Assembly (NCBI RefSeq): GCF_051659545.1
Contig: NZ_JBOFOR010000025.1
Coordinates: forward strand, 1-52,165
Origin: JBOFOR01 sp051659545
GTDB lineage: Bacteria; Bacillota; Clostridia; Peptostreptococcales; Peptostreptococcaceae
DNA: 52,165 nucleotides
Reading direction: 5' to 3'
A model generated the notes under the pieces. It saw only the letters and a list, made by a program, of their open reading frames with translations, was not told the origin of the DNA and made no database searches. Position numbers and translations under genes: made by a program. Shown here piece after piece: positions 1 to 7,891 of the stretch (position 1 is its first letter; every line of letters starts with the position of its first letter).

Positions 1-35
1 ATGATAGGATTTAAAAATAAAAGGGGGATAATTAT

Positions 36-545
36 ATGAATCAGTATTTAAAAACAAAAATACCAAATTTTCAAATAAGATTTGCAAATGAAGGAGACAC
101 AGAATTAATTCTTGGATTTATAAAGGAATTAGCAGAGTATGAAAATTTATTAAGCGAAGTAGTTGCAACAGAAGAAATTTTACATAATTCTTTATTTATA
201 AAAAAACAAGCAGAAGTAATAATAGGAGAATATAATGGAAAACCTGTTGGGTATGCTTTGTTTTTCCATAATTTCTCTACTTTCTTAGGTAAAGCTAATT
301 TATATCTTGAAGATTTATATGTACAGCCACAAATGCGTGGACTAGGACTTGGGAAAATGTTATTTTCGGCATTAGCACGCATTGCTATAGACCGTGACTG
401 TGGACGATTAGATTGGTGGTGTCTTGACTGGAATGAATCAGCTATAAGATTCTATAAAAAAATGGGAGCAATTCCTATGGATGATTGGACAGTATATAGA
501 GTTGAAAATGACGCACTTAAAAATTTATCAAAAGTACTAGATTAA
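36..545 (+). CDS. GNAT acetyltransferase, diamine/thialysine acetyltransferase-like
   Basis: The 169-residue protein has the GNAT fold. The acetyl-CoA pyrophosphate loop RGLGLGK lies at residues 101-107, followed by an LDWN stretch near 130-133 and an FYKKMGA segment with Tyr140 as the usual general acid. The DWN...FYKKMGA arrangement resembles the spermidine/spermine (SSAT) and thialysine acetyltransferase branch, so a small polyamine-like or diamine substrate is plausible; this is inference. The start at 36 follows the purine-rich site AAAAGGGGGA. Cytoplasmic. No partner gene is visible: upstream is outside the window and downstream is a 416-base gap without an intact gene. Confidence 0.85.
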   Translation: MNQYLKTKIPNFQIRFANEGDTELILGFIKELAEYENLLSEVVATEEILHNSLFIKKQAEVIIGEYNGKPVGYALFFHNFSTFLGKANLYLEDLYVQPQMRGLGLGKMLFSALARIAIDRDCGRLDWWCLDWNESAIRFYKKMGAIPMDDWTVYRVENDALKNLSKVLD

Positions 546-673
546 TTATATTTACTTTGTAACTTCACTTTATAGTATCTCATGCACTTGAGTTGTTAGA
601 TAAAGAAAAATAATATTTTTAATTATTTATTAAATTTATTTGATAAATAGGAATTTGAAAGTGAGATGAAATT

Positions 674-754
674 ATGGTTGATTACGAAAAACGAGAAATA
701 ACGACATTAGAAAAACTTTTACCTGATTGGTGGGGAATGTATCGTTTTAATTAA
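674..754 (+). pseudogene. 26-codon gene remnant (LLPDWWG motif)
   Basis: This short reading frame encodes a 26-residue peptide with the sequence LEKLLPDWWGMYRFN. It reads like the inside of a real protein, not random AT-rich DNA. An LP..WG motif of this kind occurs near the end of sce7726/MmcB-type nuclease-like proteins, a resemblance recalled and not tested. The frame is closed upstream by TGA at 662, and the ribosome binding site is weak. It is best read as the tail of a decayed gene, although a small peptide gene cannot be excluded. Confidence 0.35.
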
Positions 755-825
755 AGTTAATCTACTCAATAAATTTCAATTTATCGCTTAGTTTATTAAA
801 TAAACAGTTTTTATAGCTATCATAA

Positions 826-906
826 GTAAGGGGTGTGGATTTGTAAGTTGCACCGCCCTTGCAGCTTGCCTGCTGGAAGGAAAACTTATAAATCCATATC
901 CCTTAC
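826..906 (+). ncRNA. Long structured hairpin, possible RNA element
   Basis: Two 24-base arms (826-849 and 883-906) are complementary along their whole length. All three non-Watson-Crick positions are G opposite T, so as plus-strand RNA the stem would be fully paired through G-U pairs. The 33-base loop is GC-rich and can form an inner stem (CCTT with AAGG, GCAG with CTGC). The element lies between a gene remnant and the convergent mocR gene. An 11-base sequence, TCAATTTATCG, at 776-786 recurs as TCAATTTGTCG at 931-941, flanking the hairpin. It could be an RNA, a strong terminator or the remains of a small mobile element. No poly-T tract follows, which argues against a simple terminator. Confidence 0.5.
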
Positions 907-961
907 GGGTTATATATAAAACAACAAACTTCAATTTGTCGAGTAAATGAGATAAACCACT

Positions 962-2422
962 TTAACTTAATTCATCTATATTTTTACCTATTATTCTTAT
1001 GCCTTTTTCTATTTCTTCATAAGATAACCTAGAAAAACCTAACCTTACAGTATCGTATCCCTTATCATCTAAATAAAATATATCACCAGGCATAAAAATA
1101 ACACCATCTCCATAGCATTTAGTTAACAATTCTCTAGAATCAATATTTTTTAATTTTAAGAAAATATGTAAACCACCATCACCTAAAATATAATCACTAT
1201 CAATATATTTATGTATACATTCATAAGCAAAGTTAAACTTATCTCCATAGAACTTACGTATTTTTTTTACATACTTATCAAAACCACCATTTTGCAAGTA
1301 ATCAAATAGAATTCCTTGATCTAAAAAAGATACATGAATATTTTTACATCTTTTAACACTTTCTAATTTGTTAATTAAAGCTTTGTCAGCTAAGATCCAA
1401 CCTATTCTCATGCCAGGGAACAATATTTTTGAAAAGCTACCTATGTAAATTACACCATTACTAAAATTATCTAAAGAACAAATGGGAAAAATATGAGAAC
1501 TAGAATAAAGAAGTTCCTCATTAAAACCATCCTCTATTATTGCAATATTATGTTTTTTCATTAGATTATAAAACTGGTATCTTTTTTCTGGACTCATTAC
1601 AATTCCAGTAGGATTATGATAAGAAGGAGTAATATAAGCTAGTTTTATTTTAGAATCAGGGCTCTTGGAATGTTGATTTAATTTTTCATCTAACATATCA
1701 AAGTTAAGTCCATCCTTATCTATATCTACACCGACTATATTTAGACCACAAGCTCTAAAAATTTTTATAGCTGTATTGTGAGTTGGATTTTCACAGATTA
1801 TATGGTCACCTTTATTAGTAAAAGATGATATGACTAAATCCAAACCTTCTGTAAATCCATTTGTAATTAAAATATCCTTATTAGAAGTATCTACACCTTT
1901 ACTATTCATATAATTAAGTAAATAGTCGATAAGTGGTTTATACCCCTTAGCATAGCCATAATTTAGTATTTTGTGACCTTCTAGAGATATTCTGTTTAAA
2001 AAAGATTTCTTTAACTCTTCAATATTAAATAATTCACCATTAGGAGAAATACTTTTGAAAGATATTAAATCATCTCTCCACTCAATTTCATTTTTTATTA
2101 TGTCCATTTCATTAGCTGTTTTACAATAAAAATTTTCAAGGTTATTCCAGTCTATATTCCAACCACCATTAGAAGATACTTCCTTAGAACTAGCAAAGGT
2201 ACCTTTTCCTGAAATTGAATATATATAGCCTTCAGCTTTTAATTCTTCATAAGCCAAAATCACAGAATTTCGGCTTACTTTAAATATGTCACTAAGCTCC
2301 CTTGTGGAAGGGAGCTTACTTTCATTTGGTATTAATCCTTTATTTATCATATCGCTAATTTGATTTTTTATTTGTATATAAATTGGCTCAGTTTCATTTA
2401 ATTCAAAATTTGAAAATAGCAA
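962..2422 (-). CDS. MocR-family regulator (GntR helix-turn-helix plus aminotransferase domain), DdlR-like
   Basis: This 486-residue protein joins an N-terminal GntR-type winged helix (about residues 10-75) to a class I aminotransferase-like domain. The latter has YHNPTG (268-273), Asp298 in EDGF, and the pyridoxal-phosphate lysine Lys332 in SFSK, followed by Arg339. Members of this family sense PLP or amino compounds and control transcription. It starts at TTG 2422, six bases behind GAGGTG. It lies 16 bases downstream of ddl on the same strand. A MocR protein, DdlR, is known to control ddl in Brevibacillus, so control of the neighbouring ddl is the likeliest role; that is inference from context. 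Confidence 0.9.
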   Translation of the reverse strand: MLFSNFELNETEPIYIQIKNQISDMINKGLIPNESKLPSTRELSDIFKVSRNSVILAYEELKAEGYIYSISGKGTFASSKEVSSNGGWNIDWNNLENFYCKTANEMDIIKNEIEWRDDLISFKSISPNGELFNIEELKKSFLNRISLEGHKILNYGYAKGYKPLIDYLLNYMNSKGVDTSNKDILITNGFTEGLDLVISSFTNKGDHIICENPTHNTAIKIFRACGLNIVGVDIDKDGLNFDMLDEKLNQHSKSPDSKIKLAYITPSYHNPTGIVMSPEKRYQFYNLMKKHNIAIIEDGFNEELLYSSSHIFPICSLDNFSNGVIYIGSFSKILFPGMRIGWILADKALINKLESVKRCKNIHVSFLDQGILFDYLQNGGFDKYVKKIRKFYGDKFNFAYECIHKYIDSDYILGDGGLHIFLKLKNIDSRELLTKCYGDGVIFMPGDIFYLDDKGYDTVRLGFSRLSYEEIEKGIRIIGKNIDELS

Positions 2423-2438
2423 TCTATCACCTCAATTG

Positions 2439-3338
2439 TTATTTATTTAAAGAGCACTCTATGATTCTATCTAATAATTCGCTAAAACCTAATCCTTTAG
2501 CTTTTGCACTTTTTGGTGTTAAGCTAGTTTGAGTCATGCCAGGAAGAGTATTAAGTTCAAGTACATAAGGTTCTCCATTACTTATTATAATATCAATTCT
2601 TACATATCCTTTGCAATTAAAAGCAGTCCAACAAGTTTTAGAAATTTCATTAATTTCATTTTGTAGACTTTCTTCTAAATATACAACTTCTTCAACTGCA
2701 CCATTTTGAGCGTATTTAGAATTATAGTCAAAGAATTCTGAGTTAGTTTTTATAGATATAGTAGGGAAGACTTCTCCATTAAGAACAAAAGAAGTGTATT
2801 CTCCTCCAGGTATATATTTTTCTATCATAACAAACTCATCTACTAAAAGTCCTTCTTGTACGGCATTTAAGACTTCTTCTTTTGAGTGTACAAAGAATGT
2901 TGCTACACTAGAACCACCACAGTTTGGTTTAATAAAAACTGGATATCCAATTTCTTCAATTTTATTATAATATATTTCCTCTACAGATTTTACAACTAAC
3001 CATGGAGCTGTAGGTAAGTTTGAATCTCTTAAAATTTTTTTAGTCATATTTTTATCCATACATAGACCACTTGTAAGAGGCCCACATCCTGAATAAGGTA
3101 TGTCCATAGCTTCTAATATTGATTGAATACATCCGTCTTCACCGAATTTACCATGAAGAGCAAGGAAGGCAAAATCTATATCAGGTGTTATTTTTGTAAA
3201 CACATCATTTTTTGTATCTAGTACAACTTTTACAACTTCATATTTATCTCTATTTAAATTATTATAAACTTCTTTTCCAGAATTTAAAGAAACTTCTCTC
3301 TCAGATGATATACCACCCATTATAACAGCAATTTTCAT
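2439..3338 (-). CDS. ddl: D-alanine--D-alanine ligase
   Basis: This ATP-grasp enzyme joins two D-alanines for the peptidoglycan stem peptide. The 299 residues match the usual short Ddl length (about 300). Visible signatures are GGISSERE at 8-15 with Glu13 for the first D-alanine, the glycine/serine-rich ATP loop GGSSVA, the FDYNSKY segment with its tyrosine, and the C-terminal LELNTLPGMTQTSLTP with the metal-binding Glu and Asn. The tyrosine-containing segment favours a D-Ala:D-Ala ligase over the vancomycin-resistance D-Ala:D-Lac type. The start follows GGAGTG. It is the first gene of a two-gene unit with the MocR regulator, and is divergent from cinA. Confidence 0.95.
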   Translation of the reverse strand: MKIAVIMGGISSEREVSLNSGKEVYNNLNRDKYEVVKVVLDTKNDVFTKITPDIDFAFLALHGKFGEDGCIQSILEAMDIPYSGCGPLTSGLCMDKNMTKKILRDSNLPTAPWLVVKSVEEIYYNKIEEIGYPVFIKPNCGGSSVATFFVHSKEEVLNAVQEGLLVDEFVMIEKYIPGGEYTSFVLNGEVFPTISIKTNSEFFDYNSKYAQNGAVEEVVYLEESLQNEINEISKTCWTAFNCKGYVRIDIIISNGEPYVLELNTLPGMTQTSLTPKSAKAKGLGFSELLDRIIECSLNK

Positions 3339-3382
3339 AGTTTCACTCCTAATTTATTATTATATTAATTAAATTTTTAATT

Positions 3383-3397
3383 TATACTTAAAGTATA
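3383..3397. promoter_or_regulatory. Perfect 7-bp-arm palindrome upstream of ddl
   Basis: TATACTTAAAGTATA has seven-base perfect arms around one central base. It lies about 45 bases upstream of the ddl start in the ddl-cinA divergent region. It is a candidate operator, possibly for the adjacent MocR regulator, but short AT-rich palindromes arise by chance in this genome. Confidence 0.25.
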
Positions 3398-3538
3398 TGT
3401 TTATTAGGTATAAGATTAAAGTACCACTAATATACAAGTTTAGTTATAATGTGGTCTAGTAAAAGAATATATAAACTAGAAAAATATTACATTAAATTAT
3501 TATAATAGTTTAAAATTATAAGTAAAGGAGTGATAACT

Positions 3539-4774
3539 ATGAAAGCAGAGATAATAACAGTAGGGACAGAAATATTATTAGGAGATATAGTAAATACAAA
3601 CTCACAATATCTAGCTAAAGAATTAGCATCTCTTGGAATAGATGTGTACTACCAAAGTAGTGTTGGAGATAATGAAAATAGGTTACTTCAAAGTTTCAAA
3701 GAAAGTTTAAAAAGAAGTGATATAGTAATAACAACAGGAGGACTGGGTCCAACAAATGATGATATTACAAAAGAAGTTGCATGTAAATATTTTGATAAAG
3801 AATTAGAACTTCATAAACCTTCTTGGGATAAAATAGAATTCTTTTTCAATAAATTAGGAATAGAAATAACTGAAAATAATAAGAAACAAGCATATTTTCC
3901 TAAAGATTCAATAATACTACAAAATAAAAATGGAACTGCACCTGGTGTTGTATTAGAAAAAAATGAAAAAATAATTATAGTATTACCTGGACCACCAAAA
4001 GAAATGAAGTCTATGTTTGAAAATGAAGTAAAGCCCTATTTACAAAAGCTTACTGATAGTGTGTTAGTATCAAAAACATTACGAGCATTTGGAATAGGAG
4101 AATCTACTTTAGAAGATAAAATAATAGATTTAATACAAAATCAAACTAACCCAACTATAGCACCTTATGTAGGTGATATGGAAGTAAGGCTTAGAGTAAT
4201 GGCAAAAGCAAAAACTGAAAAAGAAGGACAAGAATTAATAGAACCAGTTGTAAAAAATATAAAAGATAGAGTTGGACAATATATTTATGCAGAAGGAGAT
4301 ACATCAATAGAAGAAGTAGTTTCTAAAATGCTTGTAGAAAAAAATATGACTATAGCAACAGCAGAATCTTGTACAGGAGGCTTGGTTAGTGCAACTCTAA
4401 TAAATTATCCTGGAATATCTTCAGTATTCATGGAAGGGTGTGTAACTTACTCAAATGAAGCTAAAATAATGAGATTAGGTGTAAAAGAAGAAACCCTAGA
4501 AAAGTACGGTGCTGTAAGCGAAGAAACAGCAAGAGAAATGGCAGAGGGAATTGCTAGAAACTTTGATACTAATATAGGTTTATCAACAACAGGAGTTGCA
4601 GGACCTGAGGGAGGAACAAAGGAAAAACCTGTAGGTCTAGTTTATGTAGGAATTTATATAAATGGAAAAACTACTGTAAAAAAGTATGCATTTAATGGAG
4701 ATAGACAAGGGATTAGATTAAGAGCTACAAAAAATTTACTTAATGACTTAAGAGTACAATTACTAGAGTTATAG
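3539..4774 (+). CDS. cinA: CinA family competence/damage-inducible protein (NMN amidohydrolase)
   Basis: The 411-residue protein has the two CinA domains. An N-terminal molybdopterin-binding-like COG1058 domain has EIITVGTEILLGD at the start and TTGGLGPTNDD. The C-terminal CinA domain has TAESCTGGLVS and STTGVAGPEGG. The C-domain of family members deamidates nicotinamide mononucleotide in pyridine-nucleotide salvage, and the N-domain can act as an ADP-ribose pyrophosphatase. I chose ATG 3539 over GTG 3530 because AAAGGAG (3524-3530) is correctly spaced for 3539 and overlaps the GTG. A TATAAT at 3501-3506 is a possible -10. The HAD gene follows after 12 bases. Confidence 0.95.
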   Translation: MKAEIITVGTEILLGDIVNTNSQYLAKELASLGIDVYYQSSVGDNENRLLQSFKESLKRSDIVITTGGLGPTNDDITKEVACKYFDKELELHKPSWDKIEFFFNKLGIEITENNKKQAYFPKDSIILQNKNGTAPGVVLEKNEKIIIVLPGPPKEMKSMFENEVKPYLQKLTDSVLVSKTLRAFGIGESTLEDKIIDLIQNQTNPTIAPYVGDMEVRLRVMAKAKTEKEGQELIEPVVKNIKDRVGQYIYAEGDTSIEEVVSKMLVEKNMTIATAESCTGGLVSATLINYPGISSVFMEGCVTYSNEAKIMRLGVKEETLEKYGAVSEETAREMAEGIARNFDTNIGLSTTGVAGPEGGTKEKPVGLVYVGIYINGKTTVKKYAFNGDRQGIRLRATKNLLNDLRVQLLEL

Positions 4775-4786
4775 ACAGGAGGAAAT

Positions 4787-5569
4787 ATGATAAAACATAT
4801 ATTTTGTGACTTAGATGGAACACTGTACCATGGAGGTATAGAAAATGAAGATGCAGATGCTGTTAAGGAAATCGAAGAAAAAGGAATTAGATTTCATATA
4901 GCTACAGGAAGAATATTTAAACAAGCAGATGTAATGACAAGAGATAAAATTAAGCTAAATGGATATTATATATGTGAAAATGGCTCATATATACATGATA
5001 GTAATCATGAATTGATTTTTAAAGGAACTATAGATGATGAAATTGTAAAGAAAGTTATAGCTAGATTTGAATCAGATAGTGCAAAGATATATTTTAAATA
5101 TAGTGGCAAAGTATTATTATTAGAAAAAGATAAATTATTTAATTATTACAGTGAAGACTATATAATAGACCCTGATTTTATAAATAGAGATAGTTTTGAA
5201 AGTGCAGTAGGAAATATAGGGATAATATCTAGTGATATAGAAGAATTATCGAGAATAGAGCTTTATTTAGAAAGTGAATTTAGTGAATTATTAGATATAT
5301 ATTTTTCGTCAGAACATACACTAAATATTGTGCCTAAAGGAGTATCAAAAAGGAAATCAATAGAAAGAGTTTGTGATATTCTAAACTGTTCTTTAGATGA
5401 AATAGCTACAATAGGTGATTCTCCTAATGATATAAATATGTTAGAGGGAATTAAATATAGTTTTGCAATGGAAAATGCAAGAGAAAGTGTAAAGAAAAGT
5501 GCCAACTATGTATGTGCTAGTGTAAAAGAAGCTATAAAAATTATAGAAAAAATAAATGGTGTTGAATAA
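4787..5569 (+). CDS. Cof-type HAD-superfamily phosphatase
   Basis: This 260-residue HAD hydrolase has the nucleophile motif DLDGT (Asp8, Asp10), motif II in HIATGR, and the C-terminal metal-binding motif GDSPNDINML. The C2-type cap between them matches the Cof/YidA group, which dephosphorylates sugar phosphates, FMN-like compounds or other metabolites; the substrate cannot be read from the sequence. The start is behind AGGAGG. The 12-base gap after cinA suggests one operon. Its stop codon sits inside a perfect hairpin shared with the convergent gene. Confidence 0.88.
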   Translation: MIKHIFCDLDGTLYHGGIENEDADAVKEIEEKGIRFHIATGRIFKQADVMTRDKIKLNGYYICENGSYIHDSNHELIFKGTIDDEIVKKVIARFESDSAKIYFKYSGKVLLLEKDKLFNYYSEDYIIDPDFINRDSFESAVGNIGIISSDIEELSRIELYLESEFSELLDIYFSSEHTLNIVPKGVSKRKSIERVCDILNCSLDEIATIGDSPNDINMLEGIKYSFAMENARESVKKSANYVCASVKEAIKIIEKINGVE

Positions 5570-5579
5570 ATTCAACACC
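5558..5579. terminator. Hairpin spanning both convergent stop codons
   Basis: GGTGTTGAAT and ATTCAACACC form a perfect 10-base inverted repeat. It includes the stop codon of the HAD gene and reaches the stop codon of the minus-strand gene. On the minus strand it is followed by ATTTATTTTTT, so it is a good intrinsic terminator in that direction. On the plus strand no T-run follows. Confidence 0.8.
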
Positions 5580-6166
5580 TACACGCATTTGATTAAAGTA
5601 TATGACTCTACAGTATTTTTTAGTATACAATCTAAAATATAGTTTATAACGCTATTGCAAATATATGTAGAAAATAATAAATCGTTTTTGTGATTTAATT
5701 TATTTACATATTCACAGTAAAGGGAATTGAAAAATTCCTCAATAGTTTGGTGCTCTATAATATCACCTTTAAATTTATTTAAATTTATTTCTCTAGCAAT
5801 TTGTGCAAGTTCGGTTTCATAAGAAATATGTTTTTTCATACTGTGTTTAAACTCCCAACGGTAGCTGTGAGGAACACAAAAAAAATCACACAAAAAGTGA
5901 CATATAACACCTAATTCTTGACTTAACCTACCAATTGAAAAATATTTTGATAAATTATTAATTGTAAGACTACACAAATAATTTATTTTTGATATAATCA
6001 TATCAAAGGTTTCATCAAGATAATGTTTTTTAAATAAATATTTGGAGCATATATCGGGCTTTATGTTGCCGAAGATGAAATTTTTTTCGTTAATAAACAT
6101 AGATTTATTGCTATCTATATTATCAACAATTGACTGAGCAATTAAAACATGAGTATTGACAAACAT
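5579..6166 (-). CDS. Zinc-dependent phospholipase C-like protein
   Basis: The 195-residue protein resembles the Zn_dep_PLPC family: NTHVLIAQ near the start, GNIKPDICSKY, and the helix ELGVICHFLCDFFCVPH with an H-x3-D pair typical of the metal site. Secreted clostridial alpha-toxins have a signal peptide and a C2 domain; this protein has neither, so it is a cytoplasmic single-domain relative of unknown substrate. I placed the start at ATG 6166 because GAGGTG lies just upstream. An upstream in-frame ATG at 6214 would add 16 residues without a proper ribosome binding site. Confidence 0.7.
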   Translation of the reverse strand: MFVNTHVLIAQSIVDNIDSNKSMFINEKNFIFGNIKPDICSKYLFKKHYLDETFDMIISKINYLCSLTINNLSKYFSIGRLSQELGVICHFLCDFFCVPHSYRWEFKHSMKKHISYETELAQIAREINLNKFKGDIIEHQTIEEFFNSLYCEYVNKLNHKNDLLFSTYICNSVINYILDCILKNTVESYTLIKCV

Positions 6167-6300
6167 ATTTTTACACCTCATAAATTTGATTAACATACAA
6201 CTTAATGGTAGCAAGAAATTGTCATAGTTACAATAAGAAAATAATGTTAATATAATTTATATGGGTAAATTAATATTTACATAAGTAATGGAGGTAAATC

Positions 6301-6864
6301 ATGAAAAAAGTATTGGTAATGTTAGCACAAGGGTTTGAAGAAATAGAAGCTGTCACAGTAGTAGATGTATTAAGAAGAGCTAATATAGTATGTGATATGT
6401 GCTCAATAGATAAGGAATATGTAAAAGGAGTACATAATATTTCTGTAAAATCAGATTGTAATATAGATGACATTGACCCTTTAGAATACGATGCAATAGT
6501 ATTACCAGGAGGATTACCAGGTGCTACTAACCTAAGAGATGAAAGAGTCGGAGATTTTGTTAAACAATTAAATGAAAATGGTAAGATAGTTGCAGCTATT
6601 TGTGCAGCACCAGAAATTTTAGAAGGGTTTGGAGTACTAAAAAATAAAAAATGTACATCTTATCCAGGGTTTGTAAAAAATAGAGATGGGGTTACTTACA
6701 TAGAAGACATAACTGTAGTTGATGGTAATATAATCACTAGTAGAGGCCCAGCTACATCAATAATGTTTGCCCTTACTATTATGAAACAATTAGGTTACGC
6801 TAAAGAAGCACATGATATAAAAGAGGGTATGATGGTTAATTTTTACGATAAAATAGTAAAGTAA
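6301..6864 (+). CDS. DJ-1/PfpI family protein (YajL/ThiJ-like)
   Basis: This 187-residue protein belongs to the DJ-1/PfpI superfamily. GFEEIEAVTVVDVLRRA is the family N-terminus with the conserved glutamate near residue 14, and the reactive cysteine is Cys101 in the nucleophile elbow AAICAAPEIL. Relatives act in protection from oxidative or carbonyl stress, sometimes described as deglycases or chaperones; the exact activity is debated. The start follows TGGAGGT. It is a single gene with its own terminator. Confidence 0.9.
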   Translation: MKKVLVMLAQGFEEIEAVTVVDVLRRANIVCDMCSIDKEYVKGVHNISVKSDCNIDDIDPLEYDAIVLPGGLPGATNLRDERVGDFVKQLNENGKIVAAICAAPEILEGFGVLKNKKCTSYPGFVKNRDGVTYIEDITVVDGNIITSRGPATSIMFALTIMKQLGYAKEAHDIKEGMMVNFYDKIVK

Positions 6865-6875
6865 ATTTTATAATA

Positions 6876-6909
6876 CAAAGTCATTAACTTAATGGCTTTG
6901 TATTTTTTT
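6876..6909 (+). terminator. Intrinsic terminator after DJ-1 gene
   Basis: CAAAGTCATTAA and TTAATGGCTTTG form a stem with one mismatch or wobble, followed by TATTTTTTTT. Confidence 0.85.
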
Positions 6910-6991
6910 TACGCTCTTATTAATCATTGAGGAATTAAAAAAACATAAGATTAATATAATTTATTGACTATTAATTTATAAGGAGAAAAAA

Positions 6992-7891
6992 ATGAGAAAA
7001 AATAGTATTAAATTATTATTAGTGTTTTTATTATGTTCACTGTCTATAACAGGATGCACATCAACCAAATCTAGCTCTGAATCTTCAGATAAAAAAAATA
7101 TTAAAATAATAACATCTTTTTATCCTATTTACATTTTCACATCTAATATAACTAAAAATATAGAAGGTGTAGAATTAGTAAACCTAACAAAGCCTACAAC
7201 TGGTTGCCTTCATGATTATAGTATAACTACTGGAGAAATGAAGAACCTAGAAGATAGTGATATATTTATAATTAATGGAGCCAATATGGAATCATTTATG
7301 GATAAAGTTATTAAACAAAATAAAAATTTAAAAGTAATAGAAGCTAGTAAAGGTATAAAACTAATAAAAGGAGAAAATGATGAACTAAATCCACATGTAT
7401 GGTTAAGTATTTCAAATGCAATAAAAGAAGTAAAAAATATTGAAGAAAAACTTATAGAGTATGATCCAAAAAATAAAGAAAAATACACAGAAAATGCAAA
7501 AGAGTACATAGATAAACTACAAAATGAAAAAGAAAAAATGCACAAAGAGTTAGAAGGTTTAGAAAATAGAGATATAGTAACTTTTCATGAAGCTTTTCCT
7601 TATTTTGCGGAGGAATTTAATCTTAATATAGTAGGAGTTATTGAAAGAGAACCAGGCTCACAGCCAAGTGCAAAAGAACTTCAACAAAGTATTGAAATAG
7701 TAAAAAAATTAAAAGTTAAAGCTTTATTTGTAGAACCACAATACTCAATTGAAGCAGCACAAGTAATATCAAATGAAACAGGCAGTAAAGTTTATACTTT
7801 AGATCCGATAGTTACGGGCGATATGAAATTAGATTCATATGAGAAAGTTATGGATAAAAATTTAGAAACTTTAAAAGAGGCGTTAAAATGA
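6992..7891 (+). CDS. znuA: Zinc/manganese ABC transporter substrate-binding lipoprotein
   Basis: This 299-residue cluster A-I solute-binding protein captures metal outside the cell. A lipoprotein signal peptide ends in SITGC with Cys22 as the lipidated residue. Candidate metal ligands are the histidine in CLHDYS, the one in PHVWLS, the one in TFHEAFPYFA, and the aspartate in LDPIV. The long His-rich loop typical of many ZnuA proteins is absent, so Mn(II) or Zn(II) specificity is not decided by sequence. It overlaps the ATPase gene by four bases (ATGA), as expected for one operon. I saw no convincing Zur box. Confidence 0.92.
   Translation: MRKNSIKLLLVFLLCSLSITGCTSTKSSSESSDKKNIKIITSFYPIYIFTSNITKNIEGVELVNLTKPTTGCLHDYSITTGEMKNLEDSDIFIINGANMESFMDKVIKQNKNLKVIEASKGIKLIKGENDELNPHVWLSISNAIKEVKNIEEKLIEYDPKNKEKYTENAKEYIDKLQNEKEKMHKELEGLENRDIVTFHEAFPYFAEEFNLNIVGVIEREPGSQPSAKELQQSIEIVKKLKVKALFVEPQYSIEAAQVISNETGSKVYTLDPIVTGDMKLDSYEKVMDKNLETLKEALK

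Noticed and set aside
7216..7545. 109-residue frame opposite znuA
   Set aside because: Low-complexity Ser/Phe-rich translation of the antisense of a clear gene; no start signal.
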